Shown: one piece after another, positions 1-11,293 of the stretch
Position numbering within the stretch: position 1 is the stretch's first letter
How the letters are laid out: each line of letters starts with the position of its first letter
From: Corydoras sp. C115
Lineage: Eukaryota > Chordata > Actinopteri > Siluriformes > Callichthyidae
Direction of reading: 5' to 3'
Assembly: GCA_019802505.1 (NCBI GenBank)
Contig: JAFMOC010000003.1
Span: 2,249,001-2,313,000, forward strand
DNA: 64,000 nucleotides
The notes under the pieces: generated by a model
Database searches by the model: none
Told to the model about the DNA's origin: nothing
The model's input: the letters and a program-made list of their open reading frames with translations, nothing else
Position numbers and translations under genes: made by a program

Positions 1-149
1 GTACACAGACCAACATAAAACATGTTATTTACACATCAGCATGTTTTTGAAATATTGGACAGACCAAAACGCTCTTAGGCAAAACACAAAAAATAATAAT
101 AAACACCACAAAGAAAAGAATTTGAATTTTACTTGAAAATGGGACCTAG

Positions 150-205
150 ATTCAGTTTGCAGTAAAATGAGAGTTTTAACCACTGAATCACTGTGCCACC
201 TTAAC
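150..205 (-). mobile_element. Short remnant of an old SINE head
   Basis: GAGAGTTTTAACCACTGAATCACTGTGCCACC in reverse orientation recalls a tRNA-derived SINE head of the kind common in fish. It is short and diverged. Confidence 0.35.
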
Positions 206-720
206 CAATATTGTGTTTTAAAATAAAATATGTACTAGCCACTGAAAGCAACAATAAGGAAAAATGTCACAATTTTGCACTTGCACACTGAAAAGAAAAC
301 AGCTATTTTAACAACCCATCCATCACTTTTGATTGGTTGGACAGCTCTGTTGACAGTTAAAATGCTATTGCTAACAGGAGTGCATTTCTAAAGAAACAAA
401 ATCAGCAAATGCAAACAGATTGTAAATGCATACATGTCAGTCAAACCCATCAAATATATCCGTCAAGCACATTTAGACAATAAATATAATATCTATTAAA
501 TAAAATATCTCCAACAAATATTATTCCCAAATGTTCAAATTTAAATAAACATTCAAATTTAAATTAATAGCAAAAAGATTGTTGAGATGTGTGTGAAACA
601 TGGTGCTGGAGCAGTTTTAAAAAGGGGGGGGGGGGGGGTATCTTCTCATGTAACTCATGGATGAAGGCAAAGTTTTTAAAATACAGTACGACTCATCAAG
701 CACCAATACACTTTGTACTT

Positions 721-1062
721 TTCATTCATTATCTTCCGATTTATCCTCTATTAGGGTTGCGGGGGGGTTCCGCATGCCCATGCAGGGGAGAATGTTTCGG
801 GCGCTGGGCAGATATACCCAGGACAGGGCGCCAATCTATCGCTGGGCACACACTCACTCACACACACACATTCGATATGGGGCAATTTGAGGAACTCAAT
901 TGACTTGATCCACGTTTTTGAACTGTGGGAGGAAACCGGAGAACCCGGAGGAAACCCACGCAGACACGGGGAGAACATGGAAACTCCACCCAGATGGATT
1001 TCGAACCAGGAATTCCTAGCGCTGAGAGGCCAACGTGCTAACCACTAAGCCACCGTGGAGCC
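721..1062 (-). mobile_element. tRNA-derived SINE (main family), copy 1
   Basis: Near-complete reverse-strand copy: the tail (CATTCATTATC) is at the left and the tRNA-like head (box B as GGAATTCC/GGTTCGAA variants, then CCACTAAGCCACCGTG) at the right. ACTTTGTACTT lies just left (710-720) and recurs only after the next copy, at 1380-1390. Confidence 0.85.
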
Positions 1063-1379
1063 CTTTAGTTGAAATTATTTGCTCTGAGGGTACCTTCTTC
1101 TTAAGTGTCCCTGGTGGTTTAGTGGTTGGGGGGGGGAGAACGTTTCGGGCACTGGGCAGATAGACCCAGGACAGGCGCCAATCCATCGCTGGGCACACAC
1201 TCACTCACACAGACACACTCTATATGGGGCAATTTGGAGAATTAAATTGACTTGATCCATGTTTTTGGACTGTGGGTGGAAACCGGAGAACCCGAAGGAA
1301 ATCCACGCGGACACGGGGAGAACATGGAAATTCGCGTTGAGAGGCGAACGTGCTAACCACTAAGCCACCGTGCCGCCCC
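1063..1379 (-). mobile_element. SINE (main family), copy 2, tail-less and adjoining copy 1
   Basis: After about 70 bp of unrelated sequence (1063-1132), the family resumes at GAGAACGTTTCGGGC and runs to a normal head at 1379. The tail is missing. Copies 1 and 2 together are enclosed by one pair of ACTTTGTACTT repeats. Confidence 0.8.
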
Positions 1380-1390
1380 ACTTTGTACTT

Positions 1391-2503
1391 ATCTAGGTAA
1401 TTTAATAAATAAAAACATTATTTACAGACCCATACAAAAATGAGTTTTAAAATCTACACAGTAATACGAAAGGCATTAGCTAATTTTTTTCTGAAATTAA
1501 CTTTTTTTTTAACTCAGTTTAGAGGAATTGGCTTTTTCCAATATGTTTATTGTCATGCTAAGCATTTCTCTGGGAGTAATTTCCCAGCAGACCACTGTAT
1601 GAAACAAAAGTTTGCAAAAAAAAAAAGACTAAAAACTAACTCACTAAAAATACACTGAAAGAATCGACTCTGTTGACTCTTTGTTAGAGGAAATGTAAAT
1701 TATGTAATGCATCAGTTTTCTTTTTATTCCATCAAATAAGTGTGCCCCTGGGTACCTGTTGAACAGCAGCATTTTAACATCCTCCCTTCCAAACTTTTTT
1801 TAATGTCAGCTCTTTTGTCTTGTTGATATAAGCTGCAGGTGATTTTCTCTGCGCTTCATCAGCCTTCTGTACTCTGACTCATCTCAATTGCAAATATTTT
1901 CTTAGTGGGGGAGTTATCATGAATCTCTTTAAATGCCATGAGCAATCATTGAAAGATGTTTTAAACAGGGACTCACCATACTAGGTTGGTTTTGAACTGC
2001 ATGGCCACAAACTGTTCAAAATTTAAGTCTTTATTGGTCACACAACAGGGAAATTCACAAGAGAGCCGCATTAAGTGTTTAAAAAAATCTTAAAATTAAT
2101 AAATGTGTATAAAATTTTTATCCACTAGTAAAAAGCAATAAAACCTTTATTACTCGCATAAGTAATGTGCTAGATTTGATACACTCAGGATGCGGACTGA
2201 TGACAAATTTTCACTAAACAGTTTGATGCACCCCCACTGTTGTGGCAGCTAAAGTAAAGTAAGTAATCTGTCTTGTAATAAAAAAAAACAAAAAACACAG
2301 CCATACATGGGTTTGATTTCTAACAGGGTAGCCATCTCTTCCTCTCAAGCCTTTTTCTTTCTTTGTCCTTTTTTTTCTTTCTCTTCATCTTTTAATAGTG
2401 TTGCACAGACACAGACAATTAACACAGAGAAGCCACAAATTCATTATCTAATCATCTTCTTTGGCTCTGCATCTAACTCAAAACACTTTTTAGCTTGGTA
2501 TCC
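1391..2503. other. AT-rich non-coding stretch
   Basis: Nothing gene-like was seen. A short LINE-tail-like scrap (GTCTTTATTGGTCACACAAC) lies near 2027. Confidence 0.7.
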
Positions 2504-2516
2504 TAATCTAGAACCA

Positions 2517-2860
2517 TCCATCCATCCATTATCTGAAGCTTTATCCTCTATTAGGATTGTGGGGGGGGGGGGGGGGTTTCCCCATGCCCACCCATGAAAA
2601 ACATCTCTGGCGCTGGGCAGATACACCCAGGACAGGGCACCAATCCATCGCTGGGCACACACTCACTCACACAAACACACATTTGGAGAACTCAATTGAC
2701 TTGATCCATGTTTTTGGACTGTGGGAGGAAACCGGAGAACCCGGAGGAAACCCACGCGGACACGGGGAGAACATTGAAACTCCATCCAGATGGGGATTCA
2801 AACCGGGAATCGCTAGTGCTGATAGGCGAACGTGCTAACCACTAAGCCACCGTGGAGCCC
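2517..2860 (-). mobile_element. SINE (main family), copy 3, full length
   Basis: Reverse-strand copy with (CCAT)n tail at the left and head ending CCACCGTGGAGCCC at the right. A perfect 13-bp duplication, TAATCTAGAACCA, lies at 2504-2516 and 2861-2873. A poly-G run (about 2562-2577) interrupts the body. Confidence 0.92.
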
Positions 2861-2873
2861 TAATCTAGAACCA

Positions 2874-3353
2874 ATATGCAAAATAAAGATATAAAGTAAA
2901 ATATAAAGAGTAAAAAGTAAAGTAAAGCAAAATATAAAGAGATAACTGAAGTGGAACACCGTCACGACACTCCTGAGCAGAGCTGTACCATCATGGTCGC
3001 ATTTGTTAGTCTGATACTGGCACGTCCCCTTAAGTGAGCGGAGCATCTATGAACGGTATGCACTTTAATAGCATGACCTAGGTGTGACTCCACTTTACTG
3101 TTGATCCCACTCATGCCAGTCTTAATTTTCTTCCTCCTTCATACTATTTACCATTTCCTTGTGTCTTTTTAAAAAAAAAATTATACATGTAACGATATGT
3201 AAATTTTATCAAACTGTGCTCAAAGGATCTAAAACCAAACTGCTTAGCTAATGAGGAAGAAAAATAGTTGGAGGGAGGGAGGAAGAGATTAGATGTGATG
3301 AATAAATTATAAGTGCACTGAGAAGCTCTTGAAAGAGAGAGAGAGAGAGAGAG

Positions 3354-3386
<33 letters not shown>

Positions 3387-4429
3387 GGTATATTTTTAAG
3401 TCCTCTCAATATTCATTGAAGTGATTACCGAACTCCTCCAGTGTCTGTCAGTATTTTTAAAGCCTTGCACTTATCTTTGACATAAAGTGCATTAAAACAT
3501 CAGGGATATGTCAGCAATTAGATGCCAATCTGTGAGAAAAAAATAGCATAAATTATAAGCATCAGTGTGACAGCATATTTTGTACATTCTTCATCAGTCA
3601 CAATACACAGAGACACGCACAAAAGCCACACTGTGAATGCTGCTCAAGGCTGCAGGGAAGAGCAACAGTTATTGGCCAGCCCTTCTATGACAATCTGGGC
3701 AGTTTTACCTCACTAACAAAAGTAGAGGATCAGATCCAATGCCTGAGTCATAAATATGATATAATTGCTTTCAGTATTTAATTTTTTTTCTATACCTCCT
3801 CACACACAGGCATTTATGAATGAAGAACTCTTTTGAAAATGTGATAATACATTTAAAATTTAACACATGCATACAGAAACACATTTATGGTACACTCCAT
3901 TCCATCATATAAGTAGCAGGGTTTCTTATTTACTAGCTTTAAGTTTCATGATAGCAACCATCTGCTTCTTTTACATGTGGCTGGTAATGCATGCATATAA
4001 TGTTGATGCAATGCTGATGTACCACACTGTATGCAGAATCTCATATGATTTCATTAGATACCAAATCCAGACTTAATGCATCTCTTTCACTGCTAAATTG
4101 CTCACGGTCTCAGACCCATTCCCACAGGAAATTGTAAAATGATTTTGTGGCTGGATGCCACGCAGAGTTTGCACACCATTAAAGCGTAGCATTGTGTTTT
4201 GGCTCAGATACATTCACAATTCCCTACACCTGCAGATGCATTCAATATCAATTGGTGGTCATTATACAGTACATATAATACATTTCTTCTGTTAGGATGC
4301 GCACTTTACAAACCCCTCACCTATGCCTTTTTGTTTCGGTGCAGTTAAGGATTACTCATACTGCACTCATCTTCATTCCGCACCCAATTTTTATACATGC
4401 ACTTACATTTTTGTACATGTGGTGTATAC
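2874..4429. other. Non-coding stretch
   Basis: Contains only the GA/poly(A) microsatellite and AT-rich sequence. No ORF with recognisable content was found. Confidence 0.7.
3335..3385. repeat. (GA)n followed by poly(A)
   Basis: About ten GA units run directly into about 31 adenines. Confidence 0.95.
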
Positions 4430-4757
4430 ATAAGAGGGAGGATGGTAGAACAGTTTATTTGCAATGGGTTAAGGTGAAGAAATGGGATAAGTTGAAATAC
4501 TTAAGGTCAGCTATACAAGCAGCAAAAACTGAGGTGGTTTGAGAATGTACAAAAAACGTTGAGTTTCATATTGGCTGAAGGATGCTGAGCAAGGAACCGG
4601 CATGCAGGAACAGAAGGGAAAAACTAAAAAGAGGATTTCTAGTGATAAAAGACAAGCAGCTGTTTGGGTAGACAGAGAAGAATACTTATTATAGCGCGAG
4701 ATGAAAAATAATAATTTGCTACAACGACCCCTATTGGGAACAGCAGAAAAAAGACAT
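4430..4757 (+). pseudogene. RTE-like LINE remnant with internal deletion
   Basis: The plus strand encodes KWDKLKYLRSAIQA, resembling the KYLGSxIQ motif late in RTE-type reverse transcriptases. It passes directly into RWFENVQ, resembling the RWFGHV motif near the ORF end. The sequence between those motifs in intact elements is missing. The 3' end (CGACCCCTATTGGGAACAGC) matches the usual non-coding 3' end of teleost RTE elements. Stops and frameshifts interrupt the rest. Confidence 0.65.
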
Positions 4758-7129
4758 TAGTTAGACTTTAGCATCCAGGAACAGCTGGGTTTTAAAACAG
4801 AGTGAGCAAAGTCAGAAGATCTCAATTTTGGTCTGAGAAACAAAGGATTAAGTTTTAAATGTTAAAAATGTAAATAAAGCCAGACTAAAAAGAATTGGCA
4901 AATTTGTACAATGCAAACAATTCTTCATATTACATGATATAAGTCTAAGTGCAGATGAGAAAACTAATCGATTTGGATCAGTTATTCCTAACCTAAAAAA
5001 GGCAAAACTATCAGGTAAAATACTGTTCTCGATTTGTAATAAAAATGGGTTAGTCAAGATACATATCATCTGCTTACACAAGAAACTCGTGTGCAAATGT
5101 GTGACTATGCAAAAGAAAAATCTTTAGTCCCAGATGCATGTACCTTGCCAGCACAGAAAAAAAACAAGAGAGAGAGATCTGACAAATGGCTGGACAGACT
5201 AAAATAAGTCATTAAACTTGATGACAGTCAGATGAGGAACCATGGGTTTCTACCAGTGGAAACTAGCAAATTGGTCAATTAAAAAAAGAAAAAGACAGGT
5301 ATATGTAGGCAACATTTCTTAAATGAAGGTATGAACTTGTAAAGTGTAAACTTTTCTATTTTGCCAATATTTCACTTTAAAAAAAATAAGACATGACTAC
5401 TCTTCCTGTGAACATTTGCTGACATTGTACAGATTGGATTGGTTAACCTTATCAAAATATTCTAAAACAAAATACTGCTTATATAAGATTATTATTAATG
5501 ACAGATGAAAAAATGTATAGCTTTTTTAATTTAATTTTGAATAACATCTAAAGCATATGCTATTCAAGTGGCCATTCAGTAAGACAAACCTTGAAATTTT
5601 TAATTACCGTTTTATTATAAAATTCATGCACCGCCTTTAGATCTCACTACCACACCATTAAGAGAGAAAAGAAAATACTGAAGAATATTTAGAAAGTTCA
5701 AATTTAATAAGATACTGCACACTTGTGATAGACCGAAGAAACCATACATACTAAGGGAAACAATACATATTTGGCATCTTAGATAAATGCTTACAGAAGC
5801 TAAGGCAGAGACACAAAGAAGCTAACATAATATTTTTATTTAACATAAAATCTACAAAAGCACTGGAGCAATGCAACAAATGGGGAAAATGGACATGAGG
5901 ATTCAATAAACTGATAAAAAAAATATATAGACGTGACAAGGGAAAAAAAAGGTGATTCATATAAACTTTAAACTTAATTAACCCAGTGAGGGAAACAAAA
6001 GTTAGGTGGTGAGGGAGTAACGGAAACAGTCTCAAAAAGGAAAATACAATAAAGTGTCCTCCTGAAAGTAACTCCCCTCAAATATACTGTAAAGTGAAAA
6101 AAAATAGAGGCAAAGGGGGAAGCATAGGCAGGCAGAGCAGTTCCTATTGAACTGTAATATGCTATTCTGGCCACCAACCACAGTTCAGGAGGCAAGGGTC
6201 CAATAAAAGTTGATCCTGGAGCAACCAGGGTTACTGATTTCATTAAAATCCTTTACATAATAAACATTTTCTGTAATTATAAGTTCATTTTTCTAGCTGT
6301 CTTTTCTAACTGGGATTAAATTTGTAAATTGTGCTTTTATGAAAAGTGTTCCACAAATAAATACATGTAAATTAAAATAAAGACAAGCTTAGATTTCAAA
6401 ACTAAGATGTCTTGTGGCACAAGTACTTTAATTAGTAAAACCCTTATGTATTTTTCATTCCTCCTCTGAATGGTAATGAGAATTAATTGTGAGACATGGG
6501 ACTTAATCAAATCTCAGAGTAGTATATTTAATTACTGTGCTAATGGTTGTTAAAGACTATGCTGATATGCTTACTCAGAAGGCCAGAATCTATTAGACTA
6601 TAAGGAGATATACTGGGGATCCAAAGACCCATTCTCAGTATAGCACAGCATGAGGATGTGGTGAATTTGATTTATGAATAGAAGATTTAGTTTGGAGTGT
6701 GCTTCATGTTTCTTATGCCTTTACACTGAAAGCATTTTGTTAGAGAGGTCACATTGAAAAATGTTTCTGTTTACTGTGTTGTGTCTCTCCCTTGCTCGTG
6801 TTTTAAGAGATAGATGTGACTCTACTGGCTTCATGTTAGTTACATTTGGTCTACTGTAATATGGCCTTTAAAAAAAAGTTATAAGTTTCCTGTATTGATA
6901 ATATAAACAATAAATAAAGAAAATTCTGATGCATTTAGTGAATGATGACTTCAGGTATATGCCTATTTAAATTACTCTGTTATTCTTTATAATTTTTTTT
7001 AAACATTGAGGCAAAACTCAAATATATTTGGCAGATCAGACATTTGAAAAAAAAAATTACTTTGAAAAAAAACATATACAGACACATGCTAATACAAACT
7101 CAATAAAGAGTTATAACCAGGGACAATAT
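4758..7129. other. AT-rich non-coding stretch
   Basis: Short ORFs of 80-95 codons on the minus strand (5751-6243) show no recognisable protein sequence and no splice support. Confidence 0.65.
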
Positions 7130-7500
7130 TTCCACATGTGGCTCAGTAGTTTCTTAAAAATGCCAAGTGACTCTGCCTTACGGATAGAGTTAGGAAGATT
7201 GTTCCACCATTTTGCAGTGATGAACACCACAGAGTGAGAATTAGCTCCTCGGTGAGGTGGAATCACCAAGCCACAATCACAGTGAAGTGAACGAGCCAGA
7301 GTATATTTTGAAAAGATAGAGTGGAGTTAAGAGGGGCAGATCCAGAAATGGTCCTGTAGGCCAGAGTCATTGACTTGTACTGAATTCGAGCAGCTATAGG
7401 GAGCCAATGGAGAGAAATGAGTAGTGACACGAGTTTTCTCGGGCTGGTTGAATACAAGTCGGGCTGCAGAGTTTTAAATTAGGTGTAGAGGCCGGAATGT
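7130..7500 (-). pseudogene. L2-like LINE remnant (reverse transcriptase C-terminus)
   Basis: On the minus strand 7457-7263 reads LHWLPIAARIQYKSMTLAYR, the motif after the polymerase domain in fish L2/Rex-type LINEs. Downstream, in shifted frames, come pieces equivalent to AKWWNNLP, SIRKAESL and FKKLLSH, the usual end of such proteins. Frameshifts and stops make it a dead fragment. Confidence 0.7.
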
Positions 7501-9151
7501 GAAATTGTGGAAGCTGGGAGACTGGCAAGCAACGCAAAGTTCATAATTATGAGGGAAAATAAAATAAAATAAATCAGAAAGCCAGCAGATATTAAGCCCT
7601 GATGCATTATTGTTTAAGACAAAATGTCATGCTATGGGGATGGAGAAAGCAACATGGGCTCAGTAATACTCAGTCTCTGCATTAAGAAATGCATTAAAAA
7701 CTTTTGTTTTTCATAGAACCAGCCATATTAAACTGTCACACAGAAATGTGTATGATTTAAAAAAGAAAATTAACCCTAACCATAGTGTTTTAGTTGTTAT
7801 TGGAAAACAATGAATGATGTTTAACAAAGGTTTAAATGAAATTTAAAAAATGACTTATTTTAGTTTTAAATACAATAATGCCTAAGATACCCATGTAGTA
7901 ATAAAAGTGAACAGAAGATAAATGTAGCAGCTGATGGGAATGATAAAACTAGCTCTTGCAGACCTTTTAAAAACAGATTGTAGGCACACAAAAAAAATGT
8001 GTGAATCGATGAGCAAACTGAAGAGATTAAAGTGAAGGTAAAGACCAGTGTCCTCTTATCCTCATTCTGACTGAACAAATGTAGGTCACCAATGCACTTA
8101 TGTTCTCATTAACTGCCAAGGCATTACTGAGATCATTTCAAACCCAAAAGCCTTTGTTATTCATTTTAGGGCTGCTCATATAGACACCGATCATTCCATA
8201 GCAATTGTGCAGCAAGACCAAATTATTATGAAGTCTTTAGATAACAGTAATATGTGTACACAGGTCAATTTCTTAGTACAATGGCAGCTAAAGAAAATAG
8301 CAGAAGCTTGTCTGCTAAAATAAATGATTATTAAAAAGATCCAACAAACATTCATTAACATCTAATTAATGAATGAAGGTCATTATTAAAACACACACAC
8401 ACTGCATGCAGAAAATTCATAAAGACAGACACCTTTAAATTACTCAGTAATATTACTACAACTTTGATTACTTACAAACCCACTGATTCTGTATGAGCAA
8501 GTTTATAAAAGACGATTTTGAAAATTTCTAGGGCAGGATTTGGACAGTACAGCACTGCAAGGACATGGCACATTGCTTTCAGAGAATGCAATAAACAAAA
8601 GCCTTAGAAGTCTAGATATGTCCTATAGAGGAATTGCAAAAAAGCCAAGATTTTAGTGAGTACAGTTTCCAAGCAAAAAGCACTTGGAAATTGGAAGAAA
8701 TTCTTGACAAGGCAGAATTCTGCTAAAGGAAAAAGCAAAGAATACAACAAAACCACATGTTTTAAGAATTAACAGTTTGCATAACTGGCAACTCACGGCA
8801 CTTTTTTTTTAGTTCAAAACAGGTTGAAGTAAACAAGTGTCCATCTCAACTGCACAAAGAAGACTTCAAGCTATAGGTTTGAGAGGTCGAGTAGCAGTAA
8901 AAAAAAAAAGCTACTACTGAGATTATTATACTACTGATAATTTAATAACATTTATTATATTACACAGGGTTTGCCATTGAGTAGTAAAATGTGGTTCCTT
9001 GGTATGTGATGCCAACTGTAAAACAAAAAAAAAAGTTTTGCTGGATCTGAAGTTGGCAACTTGAACAGGATGACAAAGCACACTGAGTTTTAGCACAATA
9101 CTCCAGGCAATCATTTCTATTTCTATTCTACACCTAGTTTATTAGGAGTTG
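7501..9151. other. AT-rich non-coding stretch
   Basis: No gene, tRNA or transposon feature was recognised between the L2-like fragment and the LTR element. Confidence 0.65.
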
Positions 9152-9156
9152 ATATA

Positions 9157-9525
9157 TGTCACGCTGCCCACCTGGGACTTAGATGCGGCTGCGCAAATAT
9201 AGCGCAGAGCCGCGGCGTTCTAACGCGCAGAAGGGAGCCAGGCACGCAGGTAGAACATAAACCAGAGGATTTATTCACGGTGCAAAAACACCACACAAAC
9301 AGGCACACAAAGGACAAGGTGACATGAAATACACACAAAGACGCGCACGAAGGACCTAAAACCCCGGAACTAAATACCCTAACCTAACACACCACGTGAA
9401 CCCAACCACCCAACGAACCCGCGAAGCTAATTAACTCAAATTACTAACACGAGACAGCTAATTAACAACACAGGAACATAGACACAGAAACCAAAAACAC
9501 CCACACACAACGGCCGAGGGACGGG
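9157..9525 (-). repeat. 3' LTR (in element orientation), carrying a poly(A) signal
   Basis: This is the direct-repeat partner of 11417-11781. On the minus strand it contains AATAAA at 9275-9270, placed as expected for the poly(A) signal of a 3' LTR. Its inner boundary differs from the other copy: about 20 bp forming the terminal palindrome are missing or replaced (9526 onward), so the 3' LTR seems slightly truncated at its internal edge. Confidence 0.78.
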
Positions 9526-11293
9526 CCTTACGGTCGCGTAACGCGGGGACGCGACCAAGACACCCCAAAAAACAGTCCTGGGGGGGTGGGAGGGGTCGTC
9601 CGCCCCTCCTAAGTCGGGCTCGATAAGCGCCCTCCGGTGGACGCCCTCTGCGGGGGAGGCGTGTGACACGTCCCTGGGTCCTGTGTCGGGGTGGACGCCC
9701 TCTGCAGGCGCGGTGTGAAAGACGCCTTCCACGGACGCGGAGCTGCGGACGGCCTCCGGCTGCGAGGTCAGGTGGCCGCCCGTGGCGGATCAGGACTGGG
9801 CCACGCCCTCTTGCTGCAGGGTCAGGTGGACGCCCACGGGCGGCGTGGTCCGGAGGACACCCCCTGGCGGCGTGGCGAGGCGGACGCCCCCTGGCGGCGG
9901 GGCGTGCGGCGTGGCGAGGCGGATGCCCCCTGGAGGCGGGGCATGCGGCGTGCGGCCCCTGCTGCTCGGGCTGGGCGGCGGCGTGCGGCCCCTGCTGCTC
10001 GGGCTGGGCGGCGGCGTGCGGCCCCTGCTGCTCGGGCTGGGCGGCGGCGTGCGGCCCCTGCTGCTCGGGCTGGGCGGCGGCGTGCGGCCCCTGCTGCTCG
10101 GGCTGGGCGGCGGCGTGCGGCCCCTGCTGCTCGGGCTGGGCGGCGGCGTGCGGCCCCTGCTGCTCGGGCTGGGCGGCGGCGTGCGGCCCCTGCTGCTCGG
10201 GCTGGGCGGCGGCGTGCGGCCCCTGCTGCTCGGGCTGGGCGGCGGCGTGCGGCCCCTGCTGCTCGGGCTGGGCGGCGGCGTGCGGCCCCTGCTGCTCGGG
10301 CTGGGCGGCGGCGTGCGGCCCCTGCTGCTCGGGCTGGGCTGGGCGGCGTGCGGCCCCTGCTGCTCGGGCTGGGTGGCGTGCGGCCCCTGCTGCTCGGGCT
10401 GGGTGGCGTGCGGCCCCTGCTGCTCGGGATGGGCGGCGTGACGCCCCCTGGGCCTCGGGATGGGCGGCGTGACGCCCCCTGGGCCGCGGGATGGGCGGCG
10501 TGACGCCCCTGGGTCGCGGGATGGGCGGCGTGACGCCCCTGGGCCGCGGGATGGGCGGCGTGACGCCCCTGGGCCGCGGGATGGGCGCGCGCGCTGGCTG
10601 GACCTCGGCGGGCACGCAGGCAGGACGTACCTCGGCGGGCACGCTCGCTGGGCGGACCTCGGCGGGCACGCGCGCTGGCATGACCTCGGCCGGCACCTCC
10701 GGCTCTCCATCCTGAACACAAAACAAGTAGACCCCCACCGCAACGCCCAAACACAAAGAGACAAACATGTCGGACATGGGGATGACAGACTGGTCAGACG
10801 AAACATAGGAGGACGGGGGACACAACACATAGGAGGAAGGGGGACACAAAACATTAGCGCACTCAGGCGGCGGCTCCGGTACCGCCCCCTCGCAGCGCGA
10901 CCCAGACGCGGCACGGACCGGCGCGGTCGCGTCACGTGACTGCCCCGCAGTCCACGCTTCGCGCTCCGCGGCTGCGCTGTGCGCCCGCCGCGGCTTCACC
11001 CCACGCCGTCGCCGCGCTCTGCGTCTGTGTCTCGCCACCGGGGGTTTAACAAACCGGACTGGACCCTCCGTCCAGAACTCCTCAGTGTTGCGGAGGGTGT
11101 GTACGGGCAGAATGTGCCCATACAGGTAAGGTTCGCCCGCCTCGTCATCGGAAATCTGGACAATGTCCAGATTCTCCTCTGCGCAGAGCGCCTCGAACCC
11201 GTACCTCCACAACCATTCCTCATCGGAGTCGCTCCACTCCGCCATGACGCTGTTTGAGCCGTTCCCCCGGCTCCGGGAGGGCGGGCTCCGCAT
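9458..11293 (-). CDS. 611-aa Pro/Ala/Gln-rich repeat protein of the LTR element
   Basis: I do not recognise the protein. The first ATG is at 11293; a second in-frame ATG at 11245 opens an acidic, tryptophan-rich segment (MAEWSDSDEEWLWRYGFEAL) and may be the better start. An arginine-rich stretch follows (RHRRRARRRRGVKPRR), then a duplicated LCPPSSYV motif and a possible membrane segment (MFVSLCLGVAVGVYLFCVQ). Ten-residue PAEV-x-PA repeats come next, then PIPRPRGVTP repeats, twelve AQPEQQGPHAA repeats, and Arg/Pro-rich sequence ending inside the 3' LTR. The repeat tract is open in several frames because of base composition, so only the N-terminal 180 or so residues argue for a real protein. 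No gag, protease or polymerase motif is seen. Confidence 0.55.
   Translation of the reverse strand: MRSPPSRSRGNGSNSVMAEWSDSDEEWLWRYGFEALCAEENLDIVQISDDEAGEPYLYGHILPVHTLRNTEEFWTEGPVRFVKPPVARHRRRARRRRGVKPRRAHSAAAEREAWTAGQSRDATAPVRAASGSRCEGAVPEPPPECANVLCPPSSYVLCPPSSYVSSDQSVIPMSDMFVSLCLGVAVGVYLFCVQDGEPEVPAEVMPARVPAEVRPASVPAEVRPACVPAEVQPARAPIPRPRGVTPPIPRPRGVTPPIPRPRGVTPPIPRPRGRHAAHPEAQGASRRPSRAAGAARHPARAAGAARHPARAAGAARRPAQPEQQGPHAAAQPEQQGPHAAAQPEQQGPHAAAQPEQQGPHAAAQPEQQGPHAAAQPEQQGPHAAAQPEQQGPHAAAQPEQQGPHAAAQPEQQGPHAAAQPEQQGPHAAAQPEQQGPHAAAQPEQQGPHAACPASRGHPPRHAARPAARGRPPRHAARGCPPDHAARGRPPDPAARGRGPVLIRHGRPPDLAAGGRPQLRVRGRRLSHRACRGRPPRHRTQGRVTRLPRRGRPPEGAYRARLRRGGRPLPPPQDCFLGCLGRVPALRDRKARPSAVVCGCFWFLCLCSCVVN
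9951..10348. repeat. 33-bp minisatellite, 12 units
   Basis: Units start at 9951 and recur every 33 bp to 10314 (plus-strand unit begins TGCGGCCCCTGCTGCTCGGG), virtually without variation. The unit length is a multiple of three, so it adds an 11-residue repeat (AQPEQQGPHAA) to the minus-strand ORF. The last unit is slightly longer and leads into 30-bp versions. Such homogeneity points to recent expansion or gene conversion. Confidence 0.95.
10349..10590. repeat. 30/31-bp minisatellite continuing the array
   Basis: Diverged units begin at 10349, 10379, 10409, 10439, 10470, 10501, 10531 and 10561. Most are 30 bp, but those at 10439 and 10470 are 31 bp and shift the reading frame. In the minus-strand ORF they read first as PIPRPRGVTP repeats, then change frame twice before the AQPEQQGPHAA repeats. 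No stop appears because all frames are open. Confidence 0.9.
10591..10720. repeat. Degenerate 30-bp coding repeats (PAEV-x-PA)
   Basis: Four or five imperfect units on the GACCTCGGCGGGCACGC theme encode PAEVMPARV/PAEVRPASV-type decapeptides on the minus strand. They are more diverged than the neighbouring arrays, suggesting an older duplication. Confidence 0.75.

Noticed and set aside
9663..10503. Three long overlapping plus-strand ORFs (219-270 codons) across the minisatellite
   Set aside because: They come from a GC-rich tandem repeat that is open in nearly all frames. Their peptides are only the repeat read in other frames, and none has a non-repetitive domain.
9951..10590. CRISPR-like array
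   Set aside because: Units are contiguous with no variable spacers, in a vertebrate genome. It is a minisatellite.
9790..10935. Two further minus-strand ORFs (310 and 381 codons) in other frames
   Set aside because: Same cause. The 611-codon frame is preferred because only it includes the ordered acidic, basic and hydrophobic N-terminal part.
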